A DNA stretch of 64,000 nucleotides from Agromyces lapidis (GCF_009749405.1 NZ_WBIQ01000010.1:1-64000); one strand, 5' to 3'; positions 8,233 to 17,597 are shown, numbered from the stretch's first letter. The notes: generated by a model from the sequence alone, not told the origin. Numbers and translations: made by a program.

Positions 8233-9219
8233 CTACTTGACGGCGCCGGCGGTGAGCCCGCCGACGATGTACTTCTGCAAGAAGAGGAACAGCGCGACGA
8301 CCGGCAGCGCCGACATCACGGCACCTGCCGAGAAGGCGCTCCAGTCGGCGTAGCGCGGGTTCGACACGAGCTTCGTGAGGCCGACGGCGAGCGTCTGCTT
8401 GTCGGTGTCGATGAGCAGCACGGATGCCACGACGAACTCGTTCACCGAGGCGATGAACGACAGCAGCGCGACGACCGCGAGGATCGGGGCGACGAGCCGC
8501 AGGATGATCGTGAAGAAGATGCGCGCGTGGCCGGCGCCGTCGATCTTGGCGGCCTCGTCGATCGAGGCGGGCACGGTGTTGAAGAAGCCGTACATGAGGT
8601 ACGTGTTCACGCCGAGCGCGCCGCCGAGGTAGACCATGATGAGGCCGAGGTGGGTGTTCAGCCCGATCGCGGGGAATAGGTCGCCGATCGTCGACATGAG
8701 CAGGAAGATCGCGACCACGGCCAGCAGCTGCGGGAACATCTGCACGACGACGATCGAGATGAGCCCGAACCGGCGGCCCGTGAACCGCATGCGCGAGAAC
8801 GAGTACGCGGCGAGCGCCCCGAGGAACACGGTGCACACCGCGGTCGTGCCGGCGATGATCATCGTGTTCGCGAACCACGTCGAGAACGGCACCTGCGGGT
8901 CGGAGAGGATCCGCACGTAGCTGTCGAGCCCGATCTTCGAGAACAGGGCGTTCGAGCCGGTCAGCGTGCCGTTGGGGTTCAGCGACGACGAGACCACGAA
9001 GACGATCGGGAACAGCGAGAACACGACCATCACGACGCCGACGATGTGGCGCCAGCCGGTCGCCGCGAACCAGCGGCCGAAGCTGAACGGGCGCTTCGGC
9101 AGCGCGAGCGGCGCGTCGCCCCGCGACGAGAACGCCCGCGTCGAGGCATCCGTCATCTCTTCGATCTCGCCCGCGGCGAGACCCACGCCCGTGCCGGGCA
9201 CCACCTTGCGAGCGGCCAT
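8233..9219 (-). CDS. malG: Maltodextrin ABC transporter permease MalG
   Basis: Inner permease of a carbohydrate (CUT1) ABC importer, 328 residues, six predicted membrane spans. The EAA loop that docks the ATPase reads EAAKIDGAGHARIFFTIILRL near residue 230. The first 60 residues are a cytoplasmic extension. Its ATG overlaps the malF stop by one base (TGATG), so translation is coupled. No ATP-binding subunit is encoded in the window; CUT1 importers of actinobacteria commonly share an MsmK-type ATPase encoded elsewhere. Confidence 0.92.
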   Translation of the reverse strand: MAARKVVPGTGVGLAAGEIEEMTDASTRAFSSRGDAPLALPKRPFSFGRWFAATGWRHIVGVVMVVFSLFPIVFVVSSSLNPNGTLTGSNALFSKIGLDSYVRILSDPQVPFSTWFANTMIIAGTTAVCTVFLGALAAYSFSRMRFTGRRFGLISIVVVQMFPQLLAVVAIFLLMSTIGDLFPAIGLNTHLGLIMVYLGGALGVNTYLMYGFFNTVPASIDEAAKIDGAGHARIFFTIILRLVAPILAVVALLSFIASVNEFVVASVLLIDTDKQTLAVGLTKLVSNPRYADWSAFSAGAVMSALPVVALFLFLQKYIVGGLTAGAVK

Positions 9220-10847
9220 CAGTTCAGCTCCTCGAGGCTCTTGGTTCGGCGGAAGGCGATGATCGAGATCACCGCGACCACGATGAAGATGATGATCGAG
9301 TAGGCGCTCGCAAGACCGTAGTCGCGCGTCTGGCCGGTGAATGCGACCTTGTAGACCATCGTGATCAGGATGTCGGTGAACCCGACCGGGATCGGCGCGT
9401 TCGAGTCGCGCGGACCGCCGTCGGTGAGCATGTAGATCGTGTTGAAGTTGTTGAAGTTGAACGCGAACGAGGCGATGAGCAGCGGTGCCACGGTGACGAG
9501 CAGCAGCGGCAGCTTGATCAGGCGGAAGATCGCCCACGGCTTCGCGCCGTCGACCTTCGCGGCCTCCTGGATGTCGTCGGGGATCGACTGCAGCGCGCCC
9601 ATGCACACGAGGAACATGTAGGGGAAGCCGAGCCACAGGTTCACGATCAGGATCGAGACCTTCGCGAGGAGTGGATCGGTGAGCCACGGTATGGATGCCC
9701 CGCCGAGCAGCACCTGGTTGATGAAGCCGAAGCTCTCGTTCATCATGCCCGCCCAGACGAGCGCCGAGAGGAACGACGGGATCGCGTACGGGAGGATCAT
9801 CAGCACGCGGTAGATCTTGCGGCCCCGCATGCGCATGTCGTTGAAGACGATCGCGAGGAAGAGCCCGAGGAAGAAGGTCGATGCGACCGAGATGAGCGCG
9901 AACGCGAAGGTCCAGGCGGTCACGTAGAGCAGGGGGCCCGCGAGGCGCGTGTCGGTGACGGCGCGCACGAAGTTGTCGAAGCCGACGGTGATCTGCCAGC
10001 CGGGCAGCAGTTGCTCGCCGCCATCGGCGGTGAACGCCCCGACGCCGGTGTCGGAGTAGACCGTGCCGGTCGTGAGGTCGGTCATGGTGCCTGCGGCCTC
10101 GTCGTACTCGAGGGTCGAGACGTAGAGGTAGCCGGTCGAGCCGTCGGGCGTGCGGATCGCGCCGTCGTTCGGGTCGTCGGAGGCGGGCACCGCGAGCGCG
10201 GTGACCTCGTCGGTGCGCTCGAGCACGTCGGCGAACTGCAGCGTATTCCAGCCGTCGGCCGAGACGGCGACATCGCCGTCGAATTCGGCCCCGGATGCCT
10301 CGGTGAGCGGTTCTTCGTTGGTGCCGACGAGGGCGTCGCCCTCGGGGTCGGTCACGAGCAGGCCCAGCTCGCCGGCGCGCTCGACGACGGTGACGCCGTA
10401 GGCGGGCGAGTCCTCGACCCGCTCGAGCGAGGAGGCCATGAGCGAGGAGACGGCCTGCTCCTTCGAGCCGTTGTGGCCCGTGCCGTAGTTCGTGAAGGCG
10501 ATGTACCCGGTGTAGAGCAGCACGAACACCTGGAACACGACGAGGAAGATCACCCCGGGCGTGAGGTACTTCGCGGGGAGCTTGCGGCGCGAGAAGTAGA
10601 TCCAGTTCACGAGCGCCGTGACGGCCGCGACGATGACGAGCACCGCCCACTGCTCGTGCAGCGCGAGCACGAACACGGCGTACAGCGCGAGCGCGTCGAC
10701 GAGGCCGAGCGCGAGCAGCTTGACCAGCAGCATCTTGATGCCGCCGGAGGCCTGCTCGGCGATGCCCGCAGCGCGACGCTGCTGCTTCGTCTGCTTCGTC
10801 GGCGTCGGGGGTTCGTCCTCGCGGACGTCCTCGGTCGCGATGCTCAT
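9219..10847 (-). CDS. malF: Maltodextrin ABC transporter permease MalF
   Basis: Second permease of the importer, 542 residues. The N-terminal tail is charged (KQTKQQRRAAG); three spans are followed by an extracytoplasmic region of about 150 residues (roughly 110-265) as in MalF-type permeases, then the core with the EAA loop EAAKVDGAKPWAIFRLIKLPL. The large periplasmic-type loop is the feature that separates MalF from shorter CUT1 permeases. An AAGGA lies about 14 bases before the ATG. A palindromic repeat separates it from malE. Confidence 0.92.
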   Translation of the reverse strand: MSIATEDVREDEPPTPTKQTKQQRRAAGIAEQASGGIKMLLVKLLALGLVDALALYAVFVLALHEQWAVLVIVAAVTALVNWIYFSRRKLPAKYLTPGVIFLVVFQVFVLLYTGYIAFTNYGTGHNGSKEQAVSSLMASSLERVEDSPAYGVTVVERAGELGLLVTDPEGDALVGTNEEPLTEASGAEFDGDVAVSADGWNTLQFADVLERTDEVTALAVPASDDPNDGAIRTPDGSTGYLYVSTLEYDEAAGTMTDLTTGTVYSDTGVGAFTADGGEQLLPGWQITVGFDNFVRAVTDTRLAGPLLYVTAWTFAFALISVASTFFLGLFLAIVFNDMRMRGRKIYRVLMILPYAIPSFLSALVWAGMMNESFGFINQVLLGGASIPWLTDPLLAKVSILIVNLWLGFPYMFLVCMGALQSIPDDIQEAAKVDGAKPWAIFRLIKLPLLLVTVAPLLIASFAFNFNNFNTIYMLTDGGPRDSNAPIPVGFTDILITMVYKVAFTGQTRDYGLASAYSIIIFIVVAVISIIAFRRTKSLEELN

Positions 10848-10892
10848 AACTGGTGCCTGGTCCTTCGTGTCGCGGCTGGGGTGCAGAGCGAT

Positions 10893-10976
10893 CGTCGGTC
10901 GAGTAGGGAGCGGAGCGACCGTATCGAGACCCCGTCGAGGGGCTCGATACGGCGCTGCGCGCCTACTCGACCGACG
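10893..10976. repeat. 84-bp nested palindromic repeat (GGTCGAGTAG family)
   Basis: Outer arms CGTCGGTCGAGTAGG (10893-10907) and its perfect complement (10962-10976) enclose a second stem, GTATCGAG (10921-10928) with CTCGATAC (10943-10950), extended by CCCC/GGGG around a short loop. It fills the malE-malF spacer, where it could stabilise the malE end of the transcript. Degenerate relatives occur at 38830, 47413 and 62604. Confidence 0.85.
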
Positions 10977-10983
10977 TCACCGA

Positions 10984-12216
10984 TCAACCTGCGTCGATCG
11001 CAGCCTGCACGTCGGCGGCGAGCTTCTGCCACGTGGCGACCGGGTCGGCACCGTTGATGATGTCGGCCTCGGCGATGCCCCAGTACTGCCACACCTTGCC
11101 CATCGCGGGGATGGCCGGCATCGGCACGGCGTCGGCACCGACGGCGGCGAAGCCCTCGATGATCGGGTCGCTCGACGCGGTCTCGGCTGCGGCCGAGTTG
11201 GCGGGCAGGATGTTGCCGGCCTCGAACAGCTCGAGCTGCGTCTCTTCGCTGCCCAGGTAGTTCACGAGGAAGTCGTTCGCGGCGACCTTGTTCTTCGACT
11301 CGGCCGAGACGAAGAAGCCCTTGACGCCGGCGAACGGCTGGGTGGCCTCGCCGGTGGGGCTCGGCGCCGGGTCGATCGCGACGTTGATGCCGGCGTCGAC
11401 GGCCGCGCCGACGTTCCACGGGCCGGTCAGCCAGAAGGCCGACTTGCCGGTGAGGAAGCTGTCCTTCGCGATGTCGCCGTCGATGTCGGTGTTGAACGCC
11501 TTGGTGCCGTTCTTGCCCTGCGTGCCGAGCCAGGTGGCGAAGGCGTCGCCGCCGGCGTTGCCGATCTGGAGGTCGTCGGCGTTGTAGCCGTTCTCGTCGC
11601 TGCCGAAGACGGGGGCGCCGAACGCGGTCTGGAAGGGGTAGAGGTGGTACGGGTTGCCCTCGGCGCCCTGCTCGACGACGAACGGCTGGGTGAGCCCGGC
11701 CGCGGTGCCCTTGGCGAGCATGTCGTCGAAGCTCGTGGCGGCCTCGGGAATGAGGTCGGCGTTGCGGAGCACCGCGATGTTCTCGACCGCGTAGGGGAGC
11801 ATGTAGGTGGTGCCCTCGTAGGTCGACGCGTCGACGGCGACCTTGAGGTAGTCGGCAGCGGAGTCACCGAGCTCGATCGGGGCGACGACGCCGTTGGTCG
11901 AGAGCTCGCCGAGCCAGTCGTGGGCGCCCATGGTGATGTCGGGGCCCTTGCCGGTCGGAACCTGCTGGATGAAGTCGTCCTTGATGTCGGCGTTGTCCTT
12001 GCCGACGAGCTTCACCTCGACGCCCGTCTCGTCGGAGTAGGCCTTGGCCGCGCCCTTCAGCGCGTCGACGCGCTCGGCGTCGACCCAGACGGTCAGCGTG
12101 CTCGCGCTCGACTCGGTGTCCGAACTGCCATCGGCACCGGCGCAACCGGCGAGACCGAGCGTCGCGACGACCGCGACCGCACCGGCCGCAAGGAGGCTCT
12201 TCCTGTTCACCCTCAT
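10984..12216 (-). CDS. malE: Maltodextrin-binding lipoprotein MalE
   Basis: Solute-binding lipoprotein of the importer, 410 residues. A lipoprotein signal ends at the lipobox LAGC with C25 as the lipidated cysteine. The body is a family 1 extracellular solute-binding protein (LTVWVDAERVDALKGAA at the start of the mature part; ITMGAHDWLGEL; YMLPYAVENIAVLRN). The ATG at 12216 was chosen since AAGGA lies eight bases upstream and the signal peptide starts there. It is the first gene of malE-malF-malG-GH13 and is read from a promoter carrying a TGCAAGCG operator. Confidence 0.93.
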   Translation of the reverse strand: MRVNRKSLLAAGAVAVVATLGLAGCAGADGSSDTESSASTLTVWVDAERVDALKGAAKAYSDETGVEVKLVGKDNADIKDDFIQQVPTGKGPDITMGAHDWLGELSTNGVVAPIELGDSAADYLKVAVDASTYEGTTYMLPYAVENIAVLRNADLIPEAATSFDDMLAKGTAAGLTQPFVVEQGAEGNPYHLYPFQTAFGAPVFGSDENGYNADDLQIGNAGGDAFATWLGTQGKNGTKAFNTDIDGDIAKDSFLTGKSAFWLTGPWNVGAAVDAGINVAIDPAPSPTGEATQPFAGVKGFFVSAESKNKVAANDFLVNYLGSEETQLELFEAGNILPANSAAAETASSDPIIEGFAAVGADAVPMPAIPAMGKVWQYWGIAEADIINGADPVATWQKLAADVQAAIDAG

Positions 12217-12316
12217 TGGTGTGTCCTTCTCAGTGTGCGTGAGATCGGCGCCTTCGCCTGGTGGCTCGAACCGCACACCGTGCCCGAAAGGCCGTTCTTC
12301 CTGTGTCGCTCACGAT

Positions 12317-12359
12317 TGCAAGCGATTACAGGTATACCCTGCTTTCCATTGAACGCCAA
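12317..12359 (-). promoter_or_regulatory. malE promoter with maltose operator
   Basis: On the minus strand TTGGCG (12354-12359), a 17-base spacer and TATACC (12331-12336) form a promoter. The predicted start, near 12324, falls inside TGCAAGCGATTACA (12317-12330), an imperfect LacI-type operator. Binding there would block initiation. The transcript would carry a leader of about 108 bases before malE. Confidence 0.65.
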
Positions 12360-12413
12360 ACCGGCTGAAGTTGATCGATATCCGTTCGTGATGATCGAAC
12401 ATCCTGCGATTCC

Positions 12414-12451
12414 TGCAAGCGTTTCCACGGTGTATCAAGATGTCGTACAGT
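12414..12451 (+). promoter_or_regulatory. Alpha-glucosidase promoter with maltose operator
   Basis: TTCCAC (12423-12428), 17 bases and TACAGT (12446-12451) form a plus-strand promoter whose start would be at or next to the ATG at 12459, a leaderless arrangement. The operator TGCAAGCGTTTCCA (12414-12427) covers the -35. It is the divergent partner of the malE operator 84 bases away, so one regulator could loop across both. Confidence 0.65.
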
Positions 12452-12458
12452 TTCCGTC

Positions 12459-14153
12459 ATGACTTCCGAATGGTGGCGCACTGCCGCGATCTACCAGATC
12501 TACCCCCGCTCCTTCGCCGACGCGAACGGTGACGGCATGGGCGACCTGGCCGGTATCACGGCGCACCTCGCCGACCTGGCCGAGCTCGGCATCGACGCGA
12601 TCTGGCTCTCGCCGTTCTACACCTCCCCCCAGCGCGACGCCGGCTACGACGTCGCCGACTACTGCGACGTCGACCCGCTCTTCGGCACCCTCGCCGACTT
12701 CGACGCGATGGTCGCCGAGGCGCATGCACGAGACATCCGCGTCATCGTCGACCTCGTGCCGAACCACTCGAGCGATCAGCACGACTGGTTCCAGGCGGCG
12801 CTCGCGGCGCCCGCCGGCAGCGCCGAGCGCGCCCGCTACCTCTTCCGCGACGGACGCGGCACCGACGGCGAGCTGCCCCCGAACAACTGGGAGTCGGTCT
12901 TCGGCGGCCCCGCGTGGACCCGCGTCACCGAGCCCGAGGGCACGCCCGGCCAGTGGTACCTGCACCTCTTCGACTCGTCGCAGCCCGACTTCGACTGGAC
13001 CAACGAGGAGGTCCGCGAGGAGTTCCGCCGCATCCTGCGGTTCTGGCTCGACCGCGGGGTCGACGGATTCCGGGTGGATGTCGCGCACGGCATGATCAAG
13101 GCCGAGGGCCTGCCCGACTGGACCCCGCCTGCCGAGGGCGGCAGCATGGGCGGCGCGGGCGGGGTCGGCGGGGCCGGCGTTCCTCTCGAACCCGCCATCT
13201 CGACCGAACCCGGCGACGGCGCGCCCTACTGGGGCCAGGACGGCGTGCACGAGATCTACCGCGACTGGCGGGCGCTGCTCGACACGTACCCGGGCGAACG
13301 CATCCTCGCCGCCGAGGCCTGGGTCGACCCGCTCCCCCGCGTGGCGAAGTGGGTGCGCCCCGACGAGATGCACCAGGCCTTCAACTTCGCCTACCTCGAG
13401 ACCCCCTGGCAGTCGGATGCCCTGCGCCGCGTCATCGACGACTCGATCGCCGCGTTCGCAGCCGTCGGCGCCCCCTCGACCTGGGTGCTCTCGAACCACG
13501 ACGTCGTGCGTCACGCCACCCGGCTCGCCCTCACCGAGCCGAACCCGCAGGGCCACGGCGTCGGCCCGCGCACGCCCGGCCTCGGCGACCCCGAGACGGG
13601 CCTGCGCCGCGCCCGCGCCGCGACCACGCTGATGCTCGCCCTGCCCGGCTCGGCGTACCTGTACCAGGGCGAAGAGCTCGGCCTGCCCGAGGTCGTCGAG
13701 CTGCGCGACGACGCCCGCCAGGACCCGACCTGGTTCCGCACGAACGGCGAGCGCTACGGTCGCGATGGATGCCGCGTGCCGCTGCCCTGGACGGCCTCCG
13801 CGCCGTCGTACGGCTTCGGCCCCACGGATGCCGCGTGGCTCCCCCAGCCCGAGTCGTGGGCGTCGTTCGCACGCGATGCACAGCGCGGGGCGCCCGATTC
13901 GACGCTCTCGCTCTACCGGGCGCTCCTCGCCGGGCGCCGCACGCACGGCCTCGCCTCGGGCTCGCTCGAGTGGCTGGCGGGCGAGACCCCCGAGGTGCTG
14001 TCGTTCCGCAACGGCGACGTGATCGTCGTGGCGAACACCGGCTCGGCGTCGGTGGCGCTGCCCGCGGGCGAGGTGCTCCTCGCGAGCGGGCCGCTCGACG
14101 AGGCATCCGTGCTGCTGCCCGGCGACACGACCGTCTGGCTGCGCACCGCGTGA
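12459..14153 (+). CDS. aglA: Alpha-glucosidase, GH13
   Basis: Cytoplasmic exo-acting alpha-glucosidase, 564 residues, of the type that clears maltose and maltodextrins to glucose. The protein starts directly with the barrel (WWRTAAIYQIYPRSFADANGDG), the signature of oligo-1,6-glucosidase/alpha-glucosidase enzymes. Catalytic residues are D207 (GFRVDVAH), E286 (ILAAEAW) and D348 (LSNHDVVRH). No signal peptide or ribosome site is present; the promoter suggests a leaderless mRNA. It is divergent from malEFG and shares its operator, which ties it to maltodextrin use. Confidence 0.9.
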   Translation: MTSEWWRTAAIYQIYPRSFADANGDGMGDLAGITAHLADLAELGIDAIWLSPFYTSPQRDAGYDVADYCDVDPLFGTLADFDAMVAEAHARDIRVIVDLVPNHSSDQHDWFQAALAAPAGSAERARYLFRDGRGTDGELPPNNWESVFGGPAWTRVTEPEGTPGQWYLHLFDSSQPDFDWTNEEVREEFRRILRFWLDRGVDGFRVDVAHGMIKAEGLPDWTPPAEGGSMGGAGGVGGAGVPLEPAISTEPGDGAPYWGQDGVHEIYRDWRALLDTYPGERILAAEAWVDPLPRVAKWVRPDEMHQAFNFAYLETPWQSDALRRVIDDSIAAFAAVGAPSTWVLSNHDVVRHATRLALTEPNPQGHGVGPRTPGLGDPETGLRRARAATTLMLALPGSAYLYQGEELGLPEVVELRDDARQDPTWFRTNGERYGRDGCRVPLPWTASAPSYGFGPTDAAWLPQPESWASFARDAQRGAPDSTLSLYRALLAGRRTHGLASGSLEWLAGETPEVLSFRNGDVIVVANTGSASVALPAGEVLLASGPLDEASVLLPGDTTVWLRTA

Positions 14154-14178
14154 CCGCTGCCGCGTGACCGCTGCCGCG

Positions 14179-14246
14179 GCTTCTGCAGGAAAATTGCTCT
14201 GAATCAACCTGACAGGCAGGGATAGGGCCTGATTTCCTGCAGAAGC
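14179..14246. repeat. 68-bp palindromic repeat, family A, copy 1
   Basis: Arms GCTTCTGCAGGAAA (14179-14192) and its exact complement (14233-14246) enclose 40 bases. A second 68-base copy in opposite orientation lies at 15312-15379; the two share the start GCTTCTGCAGGAAAAYTGC and about 50 of 68 positions by eye. The pair brackets the DUF559 gene. It could also serve as the terminator of both converging genes. A 14-base direct repeat (GCGTGACCGCTGCC) precedes it at 14149-14176. Confidence 0.85.
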
Positions 14247-14284
14247 AGCGACGGCGGCGCTGCAACTCAGGGCATCGGATCAGC

Positions 14285-15205
14285 TCAGGTCAGCTCTCGT
14301 GCTGCCCGACCCCACCGGTGCAGCCCGCGACTCACGAGATCGAGTACCCGGCGGTGTGTCTCGTCCCAGTCCTCGATGACCATGCGGTACGAAAGCCGGA
14401 CGACGAGATACCCCCGCAGGCTCAGCTCGAGATCCTGCCGCCGATCGCGGTCGAAGTCGTCACCCGAGTGGAAGCCACGGCCGTCGAGCTCGATCACCAG
14501 CCGATCGCCGACGAGGATGTCGACCCGACGCACGTCCCCGAGACGGACCTGTGTTCTGACCGGCACGCGCACCCGGTGGAAGAGCAGTCGCGCGATCGTC
14601 TCCAGACCAGAATCGCTCAGCGGCGATGCCAGCTCGATCGGCCGGCCGGCCCAGGCCGGCGCGAGGGCGCCGATCATCGCGAGCGCCTGCATCGGCAGCA
14701 CTCCGCGGTTCAGCGCCGATTCGAGCGCGACCATCGCCGGCACCGTTCCGGCGCACCGGAACATCTCGGCGAGACTGCGGATGAGCCCGTCACGGCCCAG
14801 GCGATCACCGGTGGATCTGGGCCCGCCCGCGGGACGATAGTGCAGGCACACGCCGTGCACGTCGGCATCGAGCCGGGCGCGAGCGTCGTCGGGCGAGCGG
14901 AGCCTGCTCGCCGTCGAGGGCACGCGCACGTGAAGGCGTTCGTCGTCGAGCGTCCACAGGCCGTGCAGCTTCGCCACCGAACCCGCAGTGAGCGCCCCAC
15001 CGACTCTGACGGCGCGGATGACGTCGTGGTCGACCGGCGGCACGGCGAACCAGCCCCGGCGGATCATCGTGAGCTCGCCCCGACGCACACCGTCCGCGAT
15101 CCGACGGTGGTCGAGCCCTGCGGAGGCGAGCCCCGACGACCGGATCACTCCGCCTCCGCGGAGAATGCTCACCACCGATGGAGGCGGCGTGGCGGCAAGG
15201 TTCAT
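14285..15205 (-). CDS. AbiEi-like winged helix fused to DUF559 (Vsr-like) nuclease domain
   Basis: A 306-residue protein of unknown function. The N-terminal third resembles AbiEi-type antitoxin/regulator proteins (VVSILRGGGVIRSSGLASAGL, then RGWFAVPP, a DNA-binding winged helix pattern). The C-terminal part matches DUF559, a very-short-patch-repair-like endonuclease fold, with the spaced acidic residues of VDILVGDRLVIELDGRGFH and RDRRQDLELSLRGYLVVRLS. No membrane segment or signal. Such genes are common and variable in Microbacteriaceae. It stands alone, bracketed by two copies of a 68-base palindrome. ATG at 15205 was preferred to a GTG at 15238. Confidence 0.75.
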   Translation of the reverse strand: MNLAATPPPSVVSILRGGGVIRSSGLASAGLDHRRIADGVRRGELTMIRRGWFAVPPVDHDVIRAVRVGGALTAGSVAKLHGLWTLDDERLHVRVPSTASRLRSPDDARARLDADVHGVCLHYRPAGGPRSTGDRLGRDGLIRSLAEMFRCAGTVPAMVALESALNRGVLPMQALAMIGALAPAWAGRPIELASPLSDSGLETIARLLFHRVRVPVRTQVRLGDVRRVDILVGDRLVIELDGRGFHSGDDFDRDRRQDLELSLRGYLVVRLSYRMVIEDWDETHRRVLDLVSRGLHRWGRAARELT

Positions 15206-15311
15206 GCGAACACCATTCCGGAACGCGCCGCGGTGCACCCGCGATGTACTCAGGATGAGCGCAGCACCGACCAGCGAACGCGCCTGTGGAGGACAAGTGC
15301 GCCGATGCGCC

Positions 15312-15379
15312 GCTTGTGCAGGAGATTGGGCGCCATCCCAAGCCCACAGCCTGTCTCAGTGCAGTTTTCCTGCAGAAGC
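15312..15379. repeat. 68-bp palindromic repeat, family A, copy 2
   Basis: Arms GCTTGTGCAGGAGA (15312-15325) and TTTCCTGCAGAAGC (15366-15379) pair with two mismatches around 40 bases, exactly the size of copy 1. It lies 17 bases after the M23 peptidase stop and about 105 bases upstream of the DUF559 start. Confidence 0.8.
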
Positions 15380-15396
15380 CGCGAAGCGGGAGCAGC

Positions 15397-17406
15397 TCAG
15401 TTCGTGTTGGCGTAGAGCCACTCGAGCGGGTCGACCCATTCGCCGTCCATGCCGCCGATGCGGATCTCGAAGTGCAGGTGCGGGCCGGTCGACATGCCGG
15501 TGTTGCCGGTCTCGCCGATGACGTCGCCGACCTCGACGGTGTCGCCGATCTCGAAGAGTCGCGAACCCTCGACCATGTGCGCGTAGACGCTCGTGATCGT
15601 CTGGCCGTCGATCTCGTGCTGGATCATGATGACCGTGCCGAGCGACCCGCCCGAGTCGGTCGACTCGACCACGACACCGTCGGCGATCGACTGGATGTCG
15701 GCGCCGTAGCCCGGGTTGAAGTCCTGGCCGTGGTGGTCGCTCGAGCAGCCCGCGCAGTCGCGGTAACCGAAGCGGTCGCCGATGTGCACGCCGACGGCGA
15801 ATGGCCACTGCACCGTTCCGGAGGGGTTGTTCGTGAAGGTGGCCTCGGCGCGGATGCCCGCGGCCTCGGCGTACTCCTCGATCGTCTGGGTCTTGTACCC
15901 CTCGCTCTCGACGCCCTGGGCGAGCACGCCGTCGTTGATCTCGACACGCTGGCCGTCGATCGTGGTCGTCGACGCGTCTTCGAGGGCCATGGCCTGCACC
16001 TCGGCCGGGGTGAGCAACGACAGCGACGGCACCGAGGTGGCGACGGCGAGCATCGCCGCGAAGCCCATCGCGACCACGCTGGCGATGCTGCGGGTGCGAT
16101 TTCGGGTGCGGCGCTGAGTCGGCCGTGCAGGCTGCGAGGCGGATGCCGCGGGGCGGGCGCCGACCGCGGGCTGACGACCGGTGGCGCGCGACGCGCCGCC
16201 TGCGGTTCGGCGGGCGGATGCCGCGGGGTGGGACTCGGGTCCGTCGATGACGCGCTGGCGACGGCCGGCGGGCGCTGCGTCGAACGCCTCGGCCTCGGCA
16301 CCGGCGGCGGCGATCATCGCGGCGAGGTCATCGCTCTGCCCGACGGCGTCGCGCGGCGCGAGGGGGATCTCGGTGGCGGCGGCGAGCAGCTCGGGCGCGG
16401 GGATCGGCACGATGATCGGCTCGGTGCGAGGCCCGGAGGCGGCCCCCGCGATGAGCGAGGCGAAATCGGCCGATGCCGACGTGGCGGCGGCCGCGGTGGC
16501 AGCCCCACCGGCGACCGGCGGAGCAGAGGGCACCGCGGCGGCAGCACCTGCAGCAGCAGTCGCACCGGCAGCAGCACCCGCGGCGCCGCGGCGCACGCCG
16601 CGAACCTCGGGCTGCGCTTTGGCGCCGAGGCGCCCCTTGCCGGCCTTGGCCTGCTTCTCGGCCTTGCGGCCGGCGCGGTCAGTGCGGGCCGCGCGGTCGC
16701 TGCGGGCACCGCGACCCGTTCGACGGCCGGCGTCGGTGAGCTCGTCTGCCGCGTCGTCGGCGCCGAGGCCGGCGAAGAGGTCGTCGAATCCGGCGGGCTC
16801 GGATGCCTCGGGCTGGGGCCGGGTGCGCGGCGCGACGACGGGCGGCGCGGCCGCGATGGACGGTTCGGCCGGCCGAGCCCCGGCGGACATGACGGAGGCC
16901 GAGCGACGGGCGACCGGGTGGTCGATCGGCTCGGCCTCTGCGGGCGTTGCGGGGGTGGAGCGGGTGCGCGTCTGCTGGGCTTCGGCGACGGGGGACGAGG
17001 TCGGGGCGTTCGCGCCCGAGAACAACTCGTCGAAGCTGGGATGCGACGGCTGCGCGGGGGCCACGGGCTGGGCCGATGCATATCGGGCCGGCGCGGGCTG
17101 GGCGACCGGCGGGTGCGCGGCCGTCGCGCTCGCGACTCCTGCGCTGGGAGGCGTCGATGCGGCGGGCCGGCTCGGCGCCTGCGGCAGCGACGCGTGCGAC
17201 TGCTGCTGCGTCCACGAGGGCGGGACCGGGGCATCCGCCGTGCCGAACTGAGCCTGGGCCTCGTGACCGCCGTTCGCCGACGCTGCCAGCCGTGCTGCCT
17301 CGGTCTCGCGTTCGCGCAGCTCGCGACGGGTCAGGGGTCGCTCGGGCCGCACTTCAGCGCGGGTGCCTGGCGTTGATCCGTCGGGCACGAGGGGGGACTC
17401 GAGCAC
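15397..17406 (-). CDS. Membrane-anchored M23 (LytM-type) peptidase
   Basis: A 669-residue protein ending in a peptidase M23 domain (about 535-669) with the zinc-binding pattern HHGQDF near residue 555 and HLHFE near 642, so a peptidoglycan endopeptidase or an amidase activator is expected. A single membrane span lies near residues 438-462. The first 430 residues are very rich in Ala, Pro, Arg and Ser and look disordered; they would be cytoplasmic. That tail is unusually long for the family. The GTG at 17406 is the farthest plausible start, has no ribosome site and is uncertain. Confidence 0.85.
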   Translation of the reverse strand: MLESPLVPDGSTPGTRAEVRPERPLTRRELRERETEAARLAASANGGHEAQAQFGTADAPVPPSWTQQQSHASLPQAPSRPAASTPPSAGVASATAAHPPVAQPAPARYASAQPVAPAQPSHPSFDELFSGANAPTSSPVAEAQQTRTRSTPATPAEAEPIDHPVARRSASVMSAGARPAEPSIAAAPPVVAPRTRPQPEASEPAGFDDLFAGLGADDAADELTDAGRRTGRGARSDRAARTDRAGRKAEKQAKAGKGRLGAKAQPEVRGVRRGAAGAAAGATAAAGAAAAVPSAPPVAGGAATAAAATSASADFASLIAGAASGPRTEPIIVPIPAPELLAAATEIPLAPRDAVGQSDDLAAMIAAAGAEAEAFDAAPAGRRQRVIDGPESHPAASARRTAGGASRATGRQPAVGARPAASASQPARPTQRRTRNRTRSIASVVAMGFAAMLAVATSVPSLSLLTPAEVQAMALEDASTTTIDGQRVEINDGVLAQGVESEGYKTQTIEEYAEAAGIRAEATFTNNPSGTVQWPFAVGVHIGDRFGYRDCAGCSSDHHGQDFNPGYGADIQSIADGVVVESTDSGGSLGTVIMIQHEIDGQTITSVYAHMVEGSRLFEIGDTVEVGDVIGETGNTGMSTGPHLHFEIRIGGMDGEWVDPLEWLYANTN

Positions 17407-17597
17407 GTGTAGGGGGCTTTCGGCGTCGGGGGCGAGAGTTCTGTCGAGGAGGTGCTCATCTCGACGGCGCGCGACGAGATAACAGGTTGGTAAAGACTAC
17501 CCGGAATCAGCGGTGAACGCTACGCGAAACCGCGGGATCCGTCGCGCGAACCGTGGGTGAACGCCCGTGTGCCGCGTCAGCCCGGGCGTCGCGGACG

